Of a stretch of 64,000 nucleotides of DNA, positions 45,301 to 58,220 are shown one piece after another. The stretch comes from Glossina fuscipes (lineage: Eukaryota; Arthropoda; Insecta; Diptera; Glossinidae). The stretch is taken from assembly GCF_014805625.2 (NCBI RefSeq), contig NW_023998415.1:27160347-27224346 (forward strand), in the 5' to 3' direction. Under the pieces are notes generated by a model, which did no database searches, was not told the DNA's origin, and saw only the letters and a list, made by a program, of their open reading frames with translations. Numbering within the stretch: position 1 is the stretch's first letter; each line of letters begins with the position of its first letter. Made by a program: the position numbers and the translations under genes.

Positions 45301-46866
45301 CGTCAATTTCTAAAACAATAAATTGCCTTTTGCTGAGATTTCTTCTTTGTCAGCAGTTGTTACATATCTAGGAAAATGTAGTCAAACAAAAATGGTAGGT
45401 AAGAGATTTGGCCTTAGGTTGGGACAGACATCATCAGCCTTTGAAAGTAAAATATTCTCATTTTTCAAAGTATTGTTTCTTTTTGAAAAAACGTAGCTGG
45501 ACATGTACCTCATCTAGGGAAGAAGCATTGTTGTTGTTATTAAAAAAACTACTAAAGAATGAAATGCTATTGCAATCGATTTGAATATGACGTAAGTAAA
45601 TTGTGAAAGTACGAACAAGGACAATACATTCAGCACTGTGGCTTACTACGGATTGAGTTGATTCTAATGGTGAGAGCGATCTTCAGCTCTGTCTCACACT
45701 GAACATTTCAAATCTTGCTTGAGAAATGCATTTAAAAGCATTTAAATATGAGACAACATGAAATTTGCTGCATTGCAGTTTTCGTAACGAAATGATGATA
45801 ACAATAGTACAGTAAGTACTATAATAAGGGCACCGTCTACATGCTTCCTTTATTAGTAGGAGTGACCTGGACTGGTAATTGCATTAAAAGAATACTATTT
45901 GCATAGTAAAAATCAATCGAAAAAATACCTTTCGTAAGATTATCTCTCTCCCTCTCTTCTCGTAGAGATAATTAAGACGTCTATTGAATATCTGAGAATT
46001 GATTGCTTGTGTCCACAATTGTATAGTTTAGTAAAAGACAATGTTGTCAGACAGACAACTCAGTAAAAGCCAAAATAGAATAAGCGGGAAGAAGAGGAAC
46101 AAGAAGGTAATTTCCCTACCCAACTCCACCCTTTTTGCTGATTGTGGGCGTATTAGTGAGCTAATTGAAAACATTCTTATACAGAAAAAGATTTTCATAT
46201 TAGAATCTATGTAGAAGATTCTCAAACTGCTGATGCAAGCATATAATAAAAACTTCCATTTTTTTTTCCATTTTTCGTATCGTTAACATTAAAAAAAAAA
46301 ATAAAAACAAAATATTTCAAATCTTTCCAACATATAGAAGGCAACCCGAAGAAATCCATTGCATGTATGATTTTAAAATTTTGCCAAGACGCCAAGTACA
46401 CACATTTTTCCCAATTTTTGTCTCATAGTCCAGTACACTTAGTTCCAAAAATTGTCTAATCGGCCATCGAAAGAACAAGATATTTCGATTGTGTTGCTGT
46501 AAGAATTTGTTTGTTCACTAAAGAATTATAAAAATAATGAAAGTAAAGAATGAGTAACAGAAAATTCGTTATAAATCGTATTTTCTTTCTTTCTTCTACA
46601 TTTATCGCGGCATATCGGATTTACCAAATGTTCGCAACATACAATAATATGGGTCCGTTAAGTACCTGAATTAGATTGGGTACAGAATAGACAAAAAATA
46701 GGTGCATGAATCCGCTTACAAAGCGGACAAAATTCAAAATATTATCCCTACAATCGATAGACTCGTGGCGTCATAACTGTAAGACTCTTAATTAAAATTG
46801 TTGTGGTTTAAAGAAAATTTTTTATATCAGAGTTTGGAGAATTCATTCACCATTATTTTCTCAAAA

Positions 46867-46897
<31 letters not shown>

Positions 46898-47147
46898 AAC
46901 CAGGGTATGTAAATGTCATATTAAGTTATATACAATACATATATATATATATATACGACGCGTTAGGCAATATTGATATTACAAGCGAATCGATCTAAGC
47001 CCTCTTCTGCAATTGAATTCGGCAATATGTTAACTATTGAATGTTTTGTTTGTAACAATTTGAAATGTTGCTTAATTGAGAATTGAAAGTCAAGCAAACA
47101 CTTAACTAACACCAAACACCAAAGAGTTAGAATTAAATTAATACAAT
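42302..47147. other. Long non-coding stretch
   Basis: No gene is recognised. It holds a GAT array at 43192-43207, T-tracts near 42800 and 43400-43418, and short chance ORFs on both strands. The promoter of nbs should lie just right of 42301, but no core motif stands out. Confidence 0.5.
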
Positions 47148-47296
47148 CCGGCCGAGTAAGCAAGAATCTCGACTAGCAACTCAATGGTTCGTGGGTTCAA
47201 ATCTCAAGTGCCGTAGAGTTTTTAATAAAAGCCGAAAGCCTTTAGAGGCTAGTGCTTTTAATACTTTATTCTTAGAATTTATTCTCTGGCTAAATT

Positions 47297-47346
<50 letters not shown>
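47148..47346 (+). mobile_element. tRNA-derived SINE, family 1, copy with long (TAA)n tail
   Basis: It begins CCGGCCGAGTAAGCAAGAAT, with an 8-base deletion in the A-box region relative to the 13400 copy. The B-box-like GGTTCAAATCT lies at 47194-47204. The body matches the other copies closely, and the tail is an uninterrupted TAA array of about 18 units (47290-47346). Two CpG-decay-type changes separate its B box from GGTTCGANTCC. The A-box deletion probably leaves it transcriptionally dead. Confidence 0.8.
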
Positions 47347-47348
<2 letters not shown>

Positions 47349-47809
47349 TGATACAGAAATTTCCAAGGCATTCGATTTGCTAGCATGTTGAATAATGGAC
47401 GCATAAAGAGCCTTCAGATCACTTGTTATTGAAAAAAGTTAATGTACACATTGTTAATAGTAGGGGATACAACAACAATGATAAACAGAAATATTTTGCA
47501 AAAAAAAAAAAAAAAAGAAGAAAGAAAGAAAACAAGAAAAAAATTGATATGAAGAAGCACTAATATTTGCCACTACAAACTCGAAGCATAGGAATTCATT
47601 TTCCACAGTTGAAGTTTAAAGTTAAACGCATTCGCATCGTTCTTAAGCGAAAGCTGTCGGCGATTGTTTGTAAACAGTAAAACGTGTTTAAACGCGACTA
47701 TAATAACAAGTGAGGCGGTTTGGCGCACATTTGAATATGCCAAGCGAGTGCATTATAAACAAATTAAGAAATGCTAAAATGTTAACTTAATTTCGCACAT
47801 ATATACAGG

Positions 47810-47903
47810 CACACACACACACACAAACACATAAACACATAAACACATAAACACAACAAACACAACAAACACACAAACACACAAACACACCCAAACACAT
47901 ACA
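47810..47903. repeat. (CA)n compound microsatellite
   Basis: CA units grading into ACATAAAC and ACAAACAC. Confidence 0.9.
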
Positions 47904-48509
47904 TTTAAATTAATTCACAAATAATTCTTTCCCGTTGATCCGTTCGCCAATAAATAGAAACTCTTTAAAGAAAATATCGCTTTCAAAAGTGACATTATTT
48001 GATGATACGTACGGTATAAAAACTGTATTAGTACACAACGTAAAAGCGATCATCATAGGCATAACATTACATATTAATATATATGCAAACACGTTGAGAC
48101 TCCTTACAAAAATACATGGAACTAATTTTTCAATTCGTTGTGTTGGTTATGTTCTGCTGCTTTTTGATTTGCATTTGAAGTGAATTAATTACTATATAAA
48201 AACTAAAAGCCTTCGAAAATACTCGTACAAAGGGATATATAAACTGTTGGTGTTTACGTATGTATATTGATATTTTTCTCATTCTCTTCCACATATATGT
48301 ACAGTATAGTATAACAAATAATAAGAAAAATGTAAAGATAAATTTTGAACATAAACCGTTCAATATATTTCATATGTATATGTATACGTTTGATTTGCTT
48401 CTGATTTCTGATTAGAATAAATGTAAATTATCTTTCGGATATTAAGTATAGATAAAGAGGAAAAGAGAGAAGATTTTTTTGTTGTTCTTTAAAATATAAA
48501 ACACAGTCA

Positions 48510-48537
48510 TTCAGTCAGTCAGTCAGTCAGTCAGTCA
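48510..48537. repeat. (CAGT)n microsatellite
   Basis: About seven tetranucleotide units. Confidence 0.9.
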
Positions 48538-49267
48538 TTCAAATTTGTAGATAATTTCAAAAAAAAAAAAAAAAAAAAAAAAACAAAGCTGTTTTGCCAG
48601 TTTATAGTCGGTTTCTAGCATATTCGAACTTGAGCATAGATTATTTGGACAAACAAGACAGTTGGTCTGCTCGGTGATGAATAATCATAGTAGTATGCTT
48701 TGTCAGAAATGCTTGGAGGAGTTCAATAATAACGGTGCGATGTAATATACTTACTTATGTACATGGTATTAAAGCCCAACGACATTTCCAAAACAAAAAA
48801 AATAATAAAAAAGAAAAAGAAAAAAAAACAAGTCATACATATACCAGTGCACGGATTGTACATTGTAGTTTTTTTATTTTATTTATTGTTGTTTTGTACT
48901 TGTTTAAATTCCTGTTTTTTTCATTTTTTTTTTTTTTTTTTTTTTTTTTGGTTTTCATATTTTGATGAATCAGTAGACTGCACAAACGATGGATATATAT
49001 ATATATGCATACAATAAATTTATTTACTTTATAGTCCTCGTTTCATGTCATGGCATGCATCGCATTACGTTCAAGTACATATACATGTAAGTGTACGCAT
49101 ACTGCCATGTAGAGTATTCGTTAAAATATCGTCGCAGTGGAATAGAAAAGAAATAAAAGTTGACCAGCGAAACTTACCTTATAAGGATTACCCTTATTGT
49201 TGCTGTTTTCGTTGTTATTATTATTATCATTATTATTATAGTTATTGTCTGTCACTTTTAGTTTCAA

Positions 49268-49271
<4 letters not shown>

Positions 49272-49314
<43 letters not shown>
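49272..49314. repeat. (TA)n microsatellite
   Basis: An uninterrupted TA array of about 21 units. Confidence 0.95.
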
Positions 49315-49317
<3 letters not shown>

Positions 49318-50457
49318 GTTTAGCGGTTTTTTTAATGTGCTTTACACATATAATATTTTATATAAAAATTTTTTAGATAATGATATATTGAGTTCAATAA
49401 AATGTTGCTATATTTTTACCGGTTTTTTCTTGTTTCCTTTTATTTATTTATACATATATATATATATATATATATTTATTTTTTTTCATTTTTAATTTAT
49501 TGTTATTTAAGGTAAATGCAGGTGAAAACGCTTTTTTCCTCACATATGTATACATACATGTACATAAAAGATTTTCACCGAATTTCATTATTATGTAAAA
49601 AAGAAAAAAAAAGCCACTTAAGCATTCTATAGGGGCGTATAGTCGATAGCAATAATAAGCGCATTGATACATATTAAGTTTATATGTTTCGATCGAGCAA
49701 AATTCATAGTTAATCTCACAATTCTGAACTAAATAAATTATATATTTAATATAAATACGAATATGTATATATAATTGGTTTTTTTTTTTTTTTTTTTTTT
49801 AAGGAACATAACGTTTAAATTAACAATAAAAAATGAGTAGATGTATTTGAGAAATTTGAATTGATTTCACTTGAACTTTAGCGAGATATTTAATTAATTC
49901 AGCCTCTGATAGATACCATGGAGTTTACATATGCAATACATCCACTATGGAAGGATCATTTTGGTATATCGTAACAGCTTAAAGTGCCTAATACATACCT
50001 AATACCTATATATAAACTATTGATTCAATTATGCCAAGAAAGAGTCATAGATTACTCACATTACTCAAATCTAGAAATTTCATATGACTAAGAAGATTCA
50101 TGTTTTATAAAATAAATAGCACATCGGTTAATAATTCTCGGGGGTAAAAGTAAGTAAAAAGTAAGCAGAAGATCAGCTTTTCCCAAACTTTGCTTTGTGA
50201 CACGATACATTTATTCCGCTGTGCATATAACGCGATAACCAGCTGTCTCGTGCTCAACTTATCATCTAAAATAATGAATGCATTATCTCTTGATATCCTT
50301 CGAATGTTGAGATGGCATGGCTGCGCTTGAAGAGATTGAGATTCCCTAAAAATAATACGGATTTTCTTTGTTGAGCGTGTTAAATGTCTGAACGTGATCA
50401 GTCCCGGATATTATCGATCAACAGATTAATGATACAAAATCACAAAGAGAGCGTGAT

Positions 50458-50508
<51 letters not shown>

Positions 50509-53204
50509 CAAAGTTTGCATATGCCCGTACGGTAAATTAATACATGTTCGCTCGTTTGGAAAGTTTTTTCTTTTTTTTTATAAAGGTCCGTTCGATCTTT
50601 CGTGCATAAAAGCACATAAGAATTGATTTGTCGTCAAGTTTTAAATTTCAGTTCAAATAACTTACTTACTATAATTTCTTTATACCTTTAACGACAACAT
50701 AATTTTGCTTACGAAAATATTCTTTTCGATAATTACCGTCACAACTAAACACGTATCTATGTACTTTGAAGTTTGAATTTTTAATTTGCTTTCAAGTTGC
50801 GTTCGCGTGTTGAAAATTTAAAAATTTGTTTACACAACAACTTTACAAATTTCCAAATACATAATAAATAAAAAAAAAAATAAAAAAAAAATGCTCTATA
50901 TGCCATAGAACGAATTTTGCATACCCAACGCCTTAGGTACATATTGTATGTAAATGACGCAGTTTTCTGCTCATTGCGAATGTGTTGACAGCTTCGTTCG
51001 AAAGAATTTTTGATATATTTTCAATTAAATTGCAGATCGAAACATTCTATTCATGAAGCGATTTTACAATATTTATTCCTTTCCAGTTACATTAGCACTT
51101 AGTTACGGGCGACGGCGATCAGCAAAACCCGCGCGATAATATTAATAGCAAGTTTTAGTTCTCTCACAGCCAGGTGCACGAGCGAATCATCAGAATTCGA
51201 AGATTTGCGTTGCGTTTGCGTTAGCGTTTTTCTAACTGTTACAAACGAAATAAATAAGTTAATTTGCCCACTAGCAAAATATTATCAATCATATTATATG
51301 GATATTTTCATTTGTATCGTTATTTATTTGTATTAAATTTTTTTTTGTTTTTGTTTTTTCCAAGTTTTGTAAAGTAATTAATTGCCATACCATAAAGGTT
51401 ATATATGCCTAATAATCGATTTCGTATTACATTTATATTTGAAATCCATAAGAAGACAATTTATTTATTAAGTTTGTTTGCGGATACGGTAGACATTAGT
51501 TGGGCAGTGAGTCCTATCGAATACGAATTCAGGTAATGAATATCATTATGAATGAATCGTTTTTAGAGCCAATCTTGCTAATACAATAAAGTTGAATTTA
51601 TTATTGAAAAGTAAATCCTTGTACGTTTTAGAATTGCGTGTTAGGCAAAATGGTATAGGGTATTTAATGCAGGGCCATCTTCGACTATAATTCAAATTCG
51701 AATTTTTTTTATTCAATATTAAGAACGCAAAACTATATGCTTAACTGATATTAATGACGCAGTTGCGTAAGATAATTCGGTTTCTAGGAATTCACTTTAT
51801 GTACGCTACACTTTTTCTAGAATATTAATTTTCATATTAGTTTCAAATTTAAATTGTTTTTATTATGAAAATCTTATGATGACTTTGCTGCTCAAATCGT
51901 TGATGTAATAATTATACCTGCGCTACCGGACAGATAGTTAGATAATTGTGAATAGCGAGGAAATATATACTAGAGACCTAGGTTTCTGAATTCACTTAAG
52001 CAAGCATTGTAATGCTTCAGTTATGCGCATATGGAAAACTTCATCTAACGTACGTAAACGTAACGTATGTAGCGAATAGAATTTCTTTAATATTATTATT
52101 ATTATTTTATGCACTCGATTAGTTATCGTTTAATTCTTCTTCTTTTTTTCAAATATATTACTCTTCAGATCTACTACTTTAAAAGTATACGATCCTATTA
52201 TGTACATGTGTATATGTTATATATTTATTATATGCTACGTAAGATAGTAAAAGGTATTTTGCAATTTACTTATTTCGGGGCATGGTCATTATAGAATTTC
52301 CACTTTTAAATTTCAATTTTTCCCTGCAAAAAATATTAATCTTATATAATATATATACATATTTTTTTTTTTTTTTTTTTTTTATTCATAATTAAAAATC
52401 AACAAATGTTTAGTATCGAGAGATTTCTTTGTTTATTTATTTATTTGATTTTATTTTTATTTTTTTTTGCAAAAACAGTACAATGACTAATCAGATTATA
52501 ACTCGCTTAGTTAGTGACCTAAATTTGAGCGTGGTTTATAAGATGTTTATAAGAGTATGAACGAGGGTGAAGCGTATTTTATTATTTTATTATATTTTTT
52601 CAAATGTTTAAAGAGAGCGCAAACTTTAAAATCATTATTTATAAGAAGGAATGAGAAAAGTTTTCTTCACGAAAGCAAATGAAGGGTCAGCACTTGCATC
52701 GATATGTAAACACATATATCCAGTTATCATAATAATTAACATCGCTTGAGAAGTTCAGGGCCAGCAGTTTAAAATAATGTTATCTAATACCGTTGCCCTA
52801 TGAAGTCATCGGCCTATGCTAAATTTATATGTTAAATACAAAACAATTATTGTATAAATTTATATTAAATTTAGTATAGATGATGATGAATCATTTCGCC
52901 AGCTGTAATAAAAAAAATACGACTGTTTTTTATAACTTTTTTTATAGGTTTTTAATTTCATTGGAGTGAGTATAGCTTAGTAGTGAAATACTTTGTATAC
53001 AGTGGAGCTACGATAAGTGCGATAGTTTTCCATTCCTTATCCTAATCGGAGGTAACTAATCATTTTCCTCCGAGAATCATGTTTCCCAATTGGGAAATAA
53101 ATAATGTACGCCACGGAATACAAAGAATCATATTATCATGAGTAAAAGCATCTTCTTCCTATGTACAGATGCAGCTTTTTTCGTATTCATCCCATTCATC
53201 CCAT

Positions 53205-53501
53205 TCATCCCATTAATCCTTTGAAGTTCACATATTTCTTAACCGGCGCTACGAATAACGTTAATAGAGTCATGTCTATCTCTATGCTGCCACATTTGCC
53301 CAATTGTAAAAACACATGTACACGTTTATCGTGAGGTATATACAGTTCGTTTAAATTAAAGCCCCGTGCATTTACATTATTAATACTTATCGTAATTCTT
53401 TGCGATTTTCTTCCTTTCACAACACAAACACAAATTAAGTCCAATCTTTGCTTACAATTTTGTCTACAGAAAAGTTTAGAAATACCTATCGACGACCCCA
53501 T
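53205..53501 (-). CDS. Weak candidate small ORF, unknown
   Basis: A 98-codon frame beginning MGSSIGISKLF, which resembles a myristoylation start, with no membrane segment and no recognisable domain. Its last codons overlap a CCCATTCAT repeat at about 53190-53217. I see no splice partners or poly(A) signal that would settle the matter. Chance or a decayed gene are both reasonable. Confidence 0.2.
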   Translation of the reverse strand: MGSSIGISKLFCRQNCKQRLDLICVCVVKGRKSQRITISINNVNARGFNLNELYIPHDKRVHVFLQLGKCGSIEIDMTLLTLFVAPVKKYVNFKGLMG

Positions 53502-53730
53502 GTAGGTAAAAATGCATAACTGTGCTGCCTGTCATGCCTTTATTCAAACCGATCCAACGCAGTTACTAACGTGACTTTTGTTGGTTAAGTCGAAGCAAAA
53601 TTCTATTGAATTGTTATGGGCGATAAAAGTTCAAAATCATTTTGCCGTTTTAAGGAAATCATTACGATCGACGGTATGATCGACTAAGCGTGGCGCACGC
53701 GTTTATTGAAATTAGACAGTTAATACGTAA

Positions 53731-53863
53731 ACATGACCAGCTTGGGTCTAATGAAACCAATATTATGCAATACGACCAAGAATAATTGGTTTACATGAGC
53801 AGCGTACATGAGCAGCTTGGGTCTAATGAAACCAATATTATGCAATACGACGAAGAATAATTG
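53731..53863 (+). repeat. Tandem duplication, 75-base period
   Basis: Bases 53731-53788 recur at 53806-53863 with only two differences (both C versus G), for example CAGCTTGGGTCTAATGAAAC and AATATTATGCAATACGAC. A shorter repeat, ACATGAGCAG, lies at the junction. Confidence 0.9.
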
Positions 53864-53995
53864 CTGCAATTGTTGCGATCATTGCAAGGAAATGTGTGCA
53901 ATATGTTTAAAAACATTATATATGGGATAAATTTTTATTCGGTCTAATATTGCAAAATACGCAAAATGCGGAACATTAGCAGTGCTTGATTTGGA

Positions 53996-54196
53996 ATGGC
54001 TTGTCCCCAACTCCTCCTAATTAGCATTTTTTTTTTCGCCTCTACCTGTATAAAGAACGCTCTCATCCTTATGTCAGCTTACGAGGGCAGACTCATAAGA
54101 TTAGTTGTCCTTGCCGCAAGGACGCTGTATTCTGTCGGGAGGGATAGGACGGAGTATAAGAAGTGTGTAGCTGATAACAGAAAGTACTTTGAATGA
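53996..54196 (+). CDS. Weak candidate small secreted ORF
   Basis: The frame is 66 codons. The start, MACPQLLLISIFFFASTC, looks like a signal peptide, and the rest is Arg/Leu-rich ending in a charged DRTEYKKCVADNRKYF. It lies in a patch less AT-rich than its surroundings and is followed closely by a CT microsatellite. No family is recognised. Confidence 0.2.
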   Translation: MACPQLLLISIFFFASTCIKNALILMSAYEGRLIRLVVLAARTLYSVGRDRTEYKKCVADNRKYFE

Positions 54197-54795
54197 AATA
54201 TTATTTACTCTCTCTCTCTCTCTCTCTCTTGTAATAGGCGCCTTTTTTTATAATGAATGAATCGATTTTGGTTTTTTTTTTTTTTTTTAATTTCATTATT
54301 TTCAGTCACATGACAATCTAAACAAGTGGAACTATGATAAATAATAATCGCATTTTCCATGGCAAGGTTTTTTTTGGGAGTCACTTAATTGCTTAATACA
54401 TACTTACATTAACAATATGCAGTGCATCTGTAGCTGCATTAGAAATATGTAACAAAATTGAAATATGTTGTCCTGTGCTTGTTGTCCATCCATAATTTGG
54501 ATAAATAGACAGTCAATGTAAGAATGAATGAGAGAAAGATTTCACTACACAGTTGTTGACTATAAGAACCACCCACCGGTTTGCATATGTGCAAGTATAT
54601 ACGAAAAAAGAGTTGATTTCTTAAATCATTTATGTTTTCTTATTTGTTTTTTTCGTTAAAACGCTTTAAAGATCGTTAAATATAGACAAAGGTTGCCTTT
54701 TTATAACAAGCAGGAAGTGATTTGAACGTTTTCTTTTTATAAGTGATGTGTGAGTTACCTCTAAACTATAAATATGAGCGTATATGTGAAAACAT

Positions 54796-54835
<40 letters not shown>

Positions 54836-54935
54836 TATATAGAAAGTAATATAATAGGTACGCGTGAAGAAGTTGAAAAAGTACGCCTTTGCGAATGCAA
54901 ACATTACCTCTGACCGTTTATTTTGCATTAGCTTA

Positions 54936-54997
<62 letters not shown>

Positions 54998-56604
54998 ATA
55001 CCTGCGCACAACATTCAATGTACATATATTTGCATATTCTGTTTTAAATTTTTTGTCTATGGTTGGGGCGTAAGCTGACCTAAAATGCGTCTTGTATGAG
55101 GAAAAAGCATCTTTTTCTAAACGAAATTTTGGCAAACAAAGTCGATAATACGGTATTCATGTCGATTGCTTGCTATTGCCTATGGTAGTTTAGTTAATAC
55201 GATTTTGTAAAAAATAAAAGAAATTAATGGAAGAGAGGGAGGGGCAATTTGTCCGAATTAACATTAAAAAGAAATATAATTTTTAATAAAAAATTTTCAA
55301 AATACTTTACATACATACATATATTGTCAGCGATATGCAATATACACTTTATCATAGGATTATTGTTGCTCTTATTGCTGAGTATTCATTCAATTAATGA
55401 TTTTGTAATTTTTACAAAATAATTCTTATAGAAAAGCAACAGTGCAAGTTTTCCAATGCAATGAAAATTATCTTCATCTTCATTATCTTTCAAGTTGAAT
55501 CGTTCCTAATTACCAACTAAGATTTTTAATTAAGAGTCAGTTGTTAAGTGTAATGAGATACGATATAATACGTAAATGATTATATTCAGAATTTCATCTA
55601 CTTGGCGTAATGATGACATTATTTTTTCTATTCATGTCTGTGCTCTTCAAGGTTGAAGGCTTTCATTATCTATTTCTCAGAAAATGATTTGTTTCGCTTA
55701 CAAAATAGTTCAAGTGCAAGCATATAAGTGAAGATCCAAGAATTTTAGTGACACATTTTCATTTAAGCGACCTACTTAATAATAGCCGAATGGCTTAATA
55801 TCTGAAGAATGAATTGGAAAAAAAATGCATTCATCCGGTATTCATTTAAGATTTAATATACATCCAAACACACAGTGCTGAGCAGCTATATATCAATGCA
55901 TTCTAATTATAAAAATTATAAAAGTTCGCCTTCTATTTCCTTAGTAATGCCGTAGGTTTGTAACTCAAACCAAGAAAGTATCTATCTTCGCCTTGGCATG
56001 ATTTTGTCTTTTTAAATTCATCTCGAGCTTTGACTTATGCCACAAACCTTACTCAACATTTCATTTCATCGTCTATGAAGAAATTTTTGCCTAGAGGATA
56101 GAGTGCATATGCGCATAGAATATGTTAATTGAAATCAAATTTTTATGGAATTTTCCAGCGTCCCATAAATAATTGTATAGACTAAACACCATTTTGACAA
56201 GAGACTCCGCCTTATCTATATCCATTTCGTTCTCGTAATTTTTTTTACAAGCTATGGATAATTTTGCCGAATTTTGCAAAGCATTGAAATTTCTTTATAG
56301 AAAAGTTATGAAATCTGATGTTAACCTGAACCTAAACTAATATCTTTATAGCCTTAAGAAGAAATTTGGGAAAAAGTTGAACTTGATAATTGAATTTTTG
56401 ATAATTGTCGCAAGCCCATAGGTATATTTTACCTACAGAGAATGAAGAAAAAAATTTGAGAGAAAATTTTATTCTTTTACATGAACTTTTGACACTATAT
56501 ATAATCGCGACTTGGACATATGGACAGACGGACATAACTGAATCAACATCGCCGACTTCAAAGCACTTTTAACGAAACTAATATTTCTCCTCTCTCTCTC
56601 TTTG

Positions 56605-56645
<41 letters not shown>

Positions 56646-57005
56646 CTATGGTTGTCGTAAAAATGAAAAGATGACAACGTTTGGAAAAATGAGGAAAACT
56701 CATCACATTGCGTAAATATTTTAATCGTCAATTAGAAGAAATCTATTTTTTTCACACACCCACACGCACCTAACCTACTTGAAGAAAATGAGTAAACAAA
56801 TGAAGCGCTCTATTTGCAATTTAACTACAATCACAGATAATTCAACTTTTAGGGCCAGATCGGAAACAGACGCAAATATGAAGCTCATACTTACTACGTG
56901 TAAATCTTAAAAAAGAAAAAAAAATTATATTCACTTGCGGACGAATCATTTATCCTGACACGTTTATCTTCAAACGAAAATAGCAAAAAAAAAGTGGAAA
57001 AATTA
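54197..57005. other. Non-coding stretch with TA and TG microsatellites
   Basis: TA arrays lie at 54799-54833 and 54942-54995, and a TG array at about 56604-56645. The block at 56320-56545 (GAACTTTTGACACTATATAT, then CTTGGACATATGGACAGACG) resembles another fly dispersed repeat but is only one copy here. No gene is seen. Confidence 0.45.
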
Positions 57006-57340
57006 TATTCGATCGTAAATGAATCTTTTATACCCGTCATCGTTATCTTAGCAATGACAAAAAAAGTAAAAGAACTAAATTTTCAAAATAAGAATTTTCG
57101 TTCCATAGGCCTGTGGGCGTTGTAGGCGTTGCTTCTGAAAACTTTACGTCACTTCTTGTTCTTCTTTTCTGTCAATTTTGATGCCGCTTGCTGTATTTTT
57201 GCGACCACGAAATGTTCCGATCAAACGGACATTCTTAAGTCGTGGTTTGCGTGGTGTCTAAAAGCTTCCTTCTGCACGTTGCAAACGTTTTGGCAAACGG
57301 AATATAGCTCCCATCCTTTGGTGACGGTCATAAAAAATCA
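57006..57340 (-). mobile_element. Hairpin-ended dispersed repeat, copy 5
   Basis: It starts TTATATTCGATCGTAAATGA and TTTTATACCCGTCATCGTTA, like the copies at 32491 and 62746. It ends with CACGTTGCAAACGTTTTGGC and a TATAGCTCCCATCCTTTGG segment that matches the copy at 63181 (CGTTGCAAACGTTTTGACAA, CCCCCCACCATCCTTCCC). It therefore carries both conserved edges. Confidence 0.65.
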
Positions 57341-57450
57341 TAGAACTTGAGAACATTGTTTCGATCACGAATTTAGAGTTTTAATGAGTGATCGACCATA
57401 GAAGCAATGAATACAACAACAATGAATTGAATAAACGTGAAGCGGTTCAT

Positions 57451-58178
57451 TTATTTAGTTATAAAACCTTTTAAATATTGATAGGGTATAGGATACAAAG
57501 TTGAAGGATTTTGATAATGTTGTGGATGATATAAAGACGGTGGGGGATCTTGATACGGTAAGGTAAAGTACGGAATTGGAATTAATACATATTGAAGAGG
57601 TAACTGAGGATAGAAACTGGATTGCACCGGATAATCGGGAAGGTTGTCACGTACACTGGCAACAGGTGGATTAATTGTACTAGAAGTTATTGGAGCTGAT
57701 GTACTAGACGTTGGATCCGCAAGCGTGCTAGGCGTGGCGTTTTCGACGTTGGCCACATTACCCGATGAAAGAGAATCGATTGTGCTAAGTGAAGAACTAG
57801 TTGAAGTCATTGCACCGCTAATGGCCGGAGCAGCAGCGGTGGTTGCCTGCTCCTCATTGGCTGAAACTGCTGCAAGATTAGTGCTTGGCGCAGAGGTTGA
57901 GGTAGTTGTGGCTTTAAATATATTCAAAATATTTTGCTTATGTCCCAATATGTTCTGTTTGTGATTTAGAAGGGTTTGTTTATTATTGATGAATAGGGTT
58001 CCAATGCCTCCCAAATCTCTTTCCTGAATATCGAGAGAACCGCTAACCGCCGTTACTATTAGTAATAGGGCTAAGGTTAAAAATTCAAATGTAAAAATGT
58101 TTTTGAAAATTTTTTTATTTAATAAAGAAATTTGATTATTTTTTTACCCGCTAATGTGACGCACACGTTATGCTTCAT
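57451..58178 (-). CDS. Small secreted Ala/Ser/Thr- and Pro/Tyr-rich protein
   Basis: There are two exons, 58178-58148 and 58070-57451, with a 77-base intron (GCG|G then GTAAAAAA; TTTTAACCTTAG|CC, phase 1), giving 216 residues. Residues 1-21 form a clean signal peptide: a basic start, a hydrophobic core ALLLIVTAV, and likely cleavage after VSG. The mature chain begins SLDIQERDLGG, has two LLNHKQNIL/LGHKQNIL repeats, an Ala/Ser/Thr-rich block (about 55-140, mucin-like and likely O-glycosylated), and a Pro/Tyr/Gln/Leu-rich tail (YPQLPLQYVLIPIPYFTLPY). The split of the signal peptide by a first intron and the TATA box are usual for fly cuticle, glue or other strongly expressed secreted-protein genes. 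I recognise no family. The AATAAA at 57450-57455 overlaps the stop codon. Confidence 0.75.
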
Positions 58179-58212
58179 CTTTCCAAATGATGTAAAATGC
58201 ATAACATTCTGG

Positions 58213-58220
58213 GTTTATAT
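58213..58220 (-). promoter_or_regulatory. TATA box of the small secreted-protein gene
   Basis: TATATAAA on the minus strand, 35-42 bases before the ATG. An initiator-like TCATTT (58184-58189) follows at about 30 bases, which would give a leader of only about 10 bases. Confidence 0.55.

Larger units (their letters stand above)
47904..53204. other. Long non-coding stretch with microsatellites and a promoter-like patch
   Basis: A-tract at about 48560-48583, T-tract at 48924-48949, TA arrays at 49272-49314 and 49453-49473, T-tract at 49779-49800, GA array at 50458-50505, T-tract at 52363-52383. A GC-richer patch with fly leader-like character (GGGCGACGGCGATCAGC, GTTGCGTTTGCGTTAGCG) lies at 51100-51250. 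Two small AT-rich ORFs at 47910-48363 are not supported. Confidence 0.45.

Noticed and set aside
47910..48363. Two minus-strand ORFs with hydrophobic starts
   Set aside because: Ile/Phe/Tyr-rich composition is expected from AT-rich DNA. No domain, no splice link and no TATA box were seen.
54761..55135. 124-codon minus-strand ORF
   Set aside because: Two TA arrays supply its Tyr-Ile blocks and the joining sequence has no protein character.
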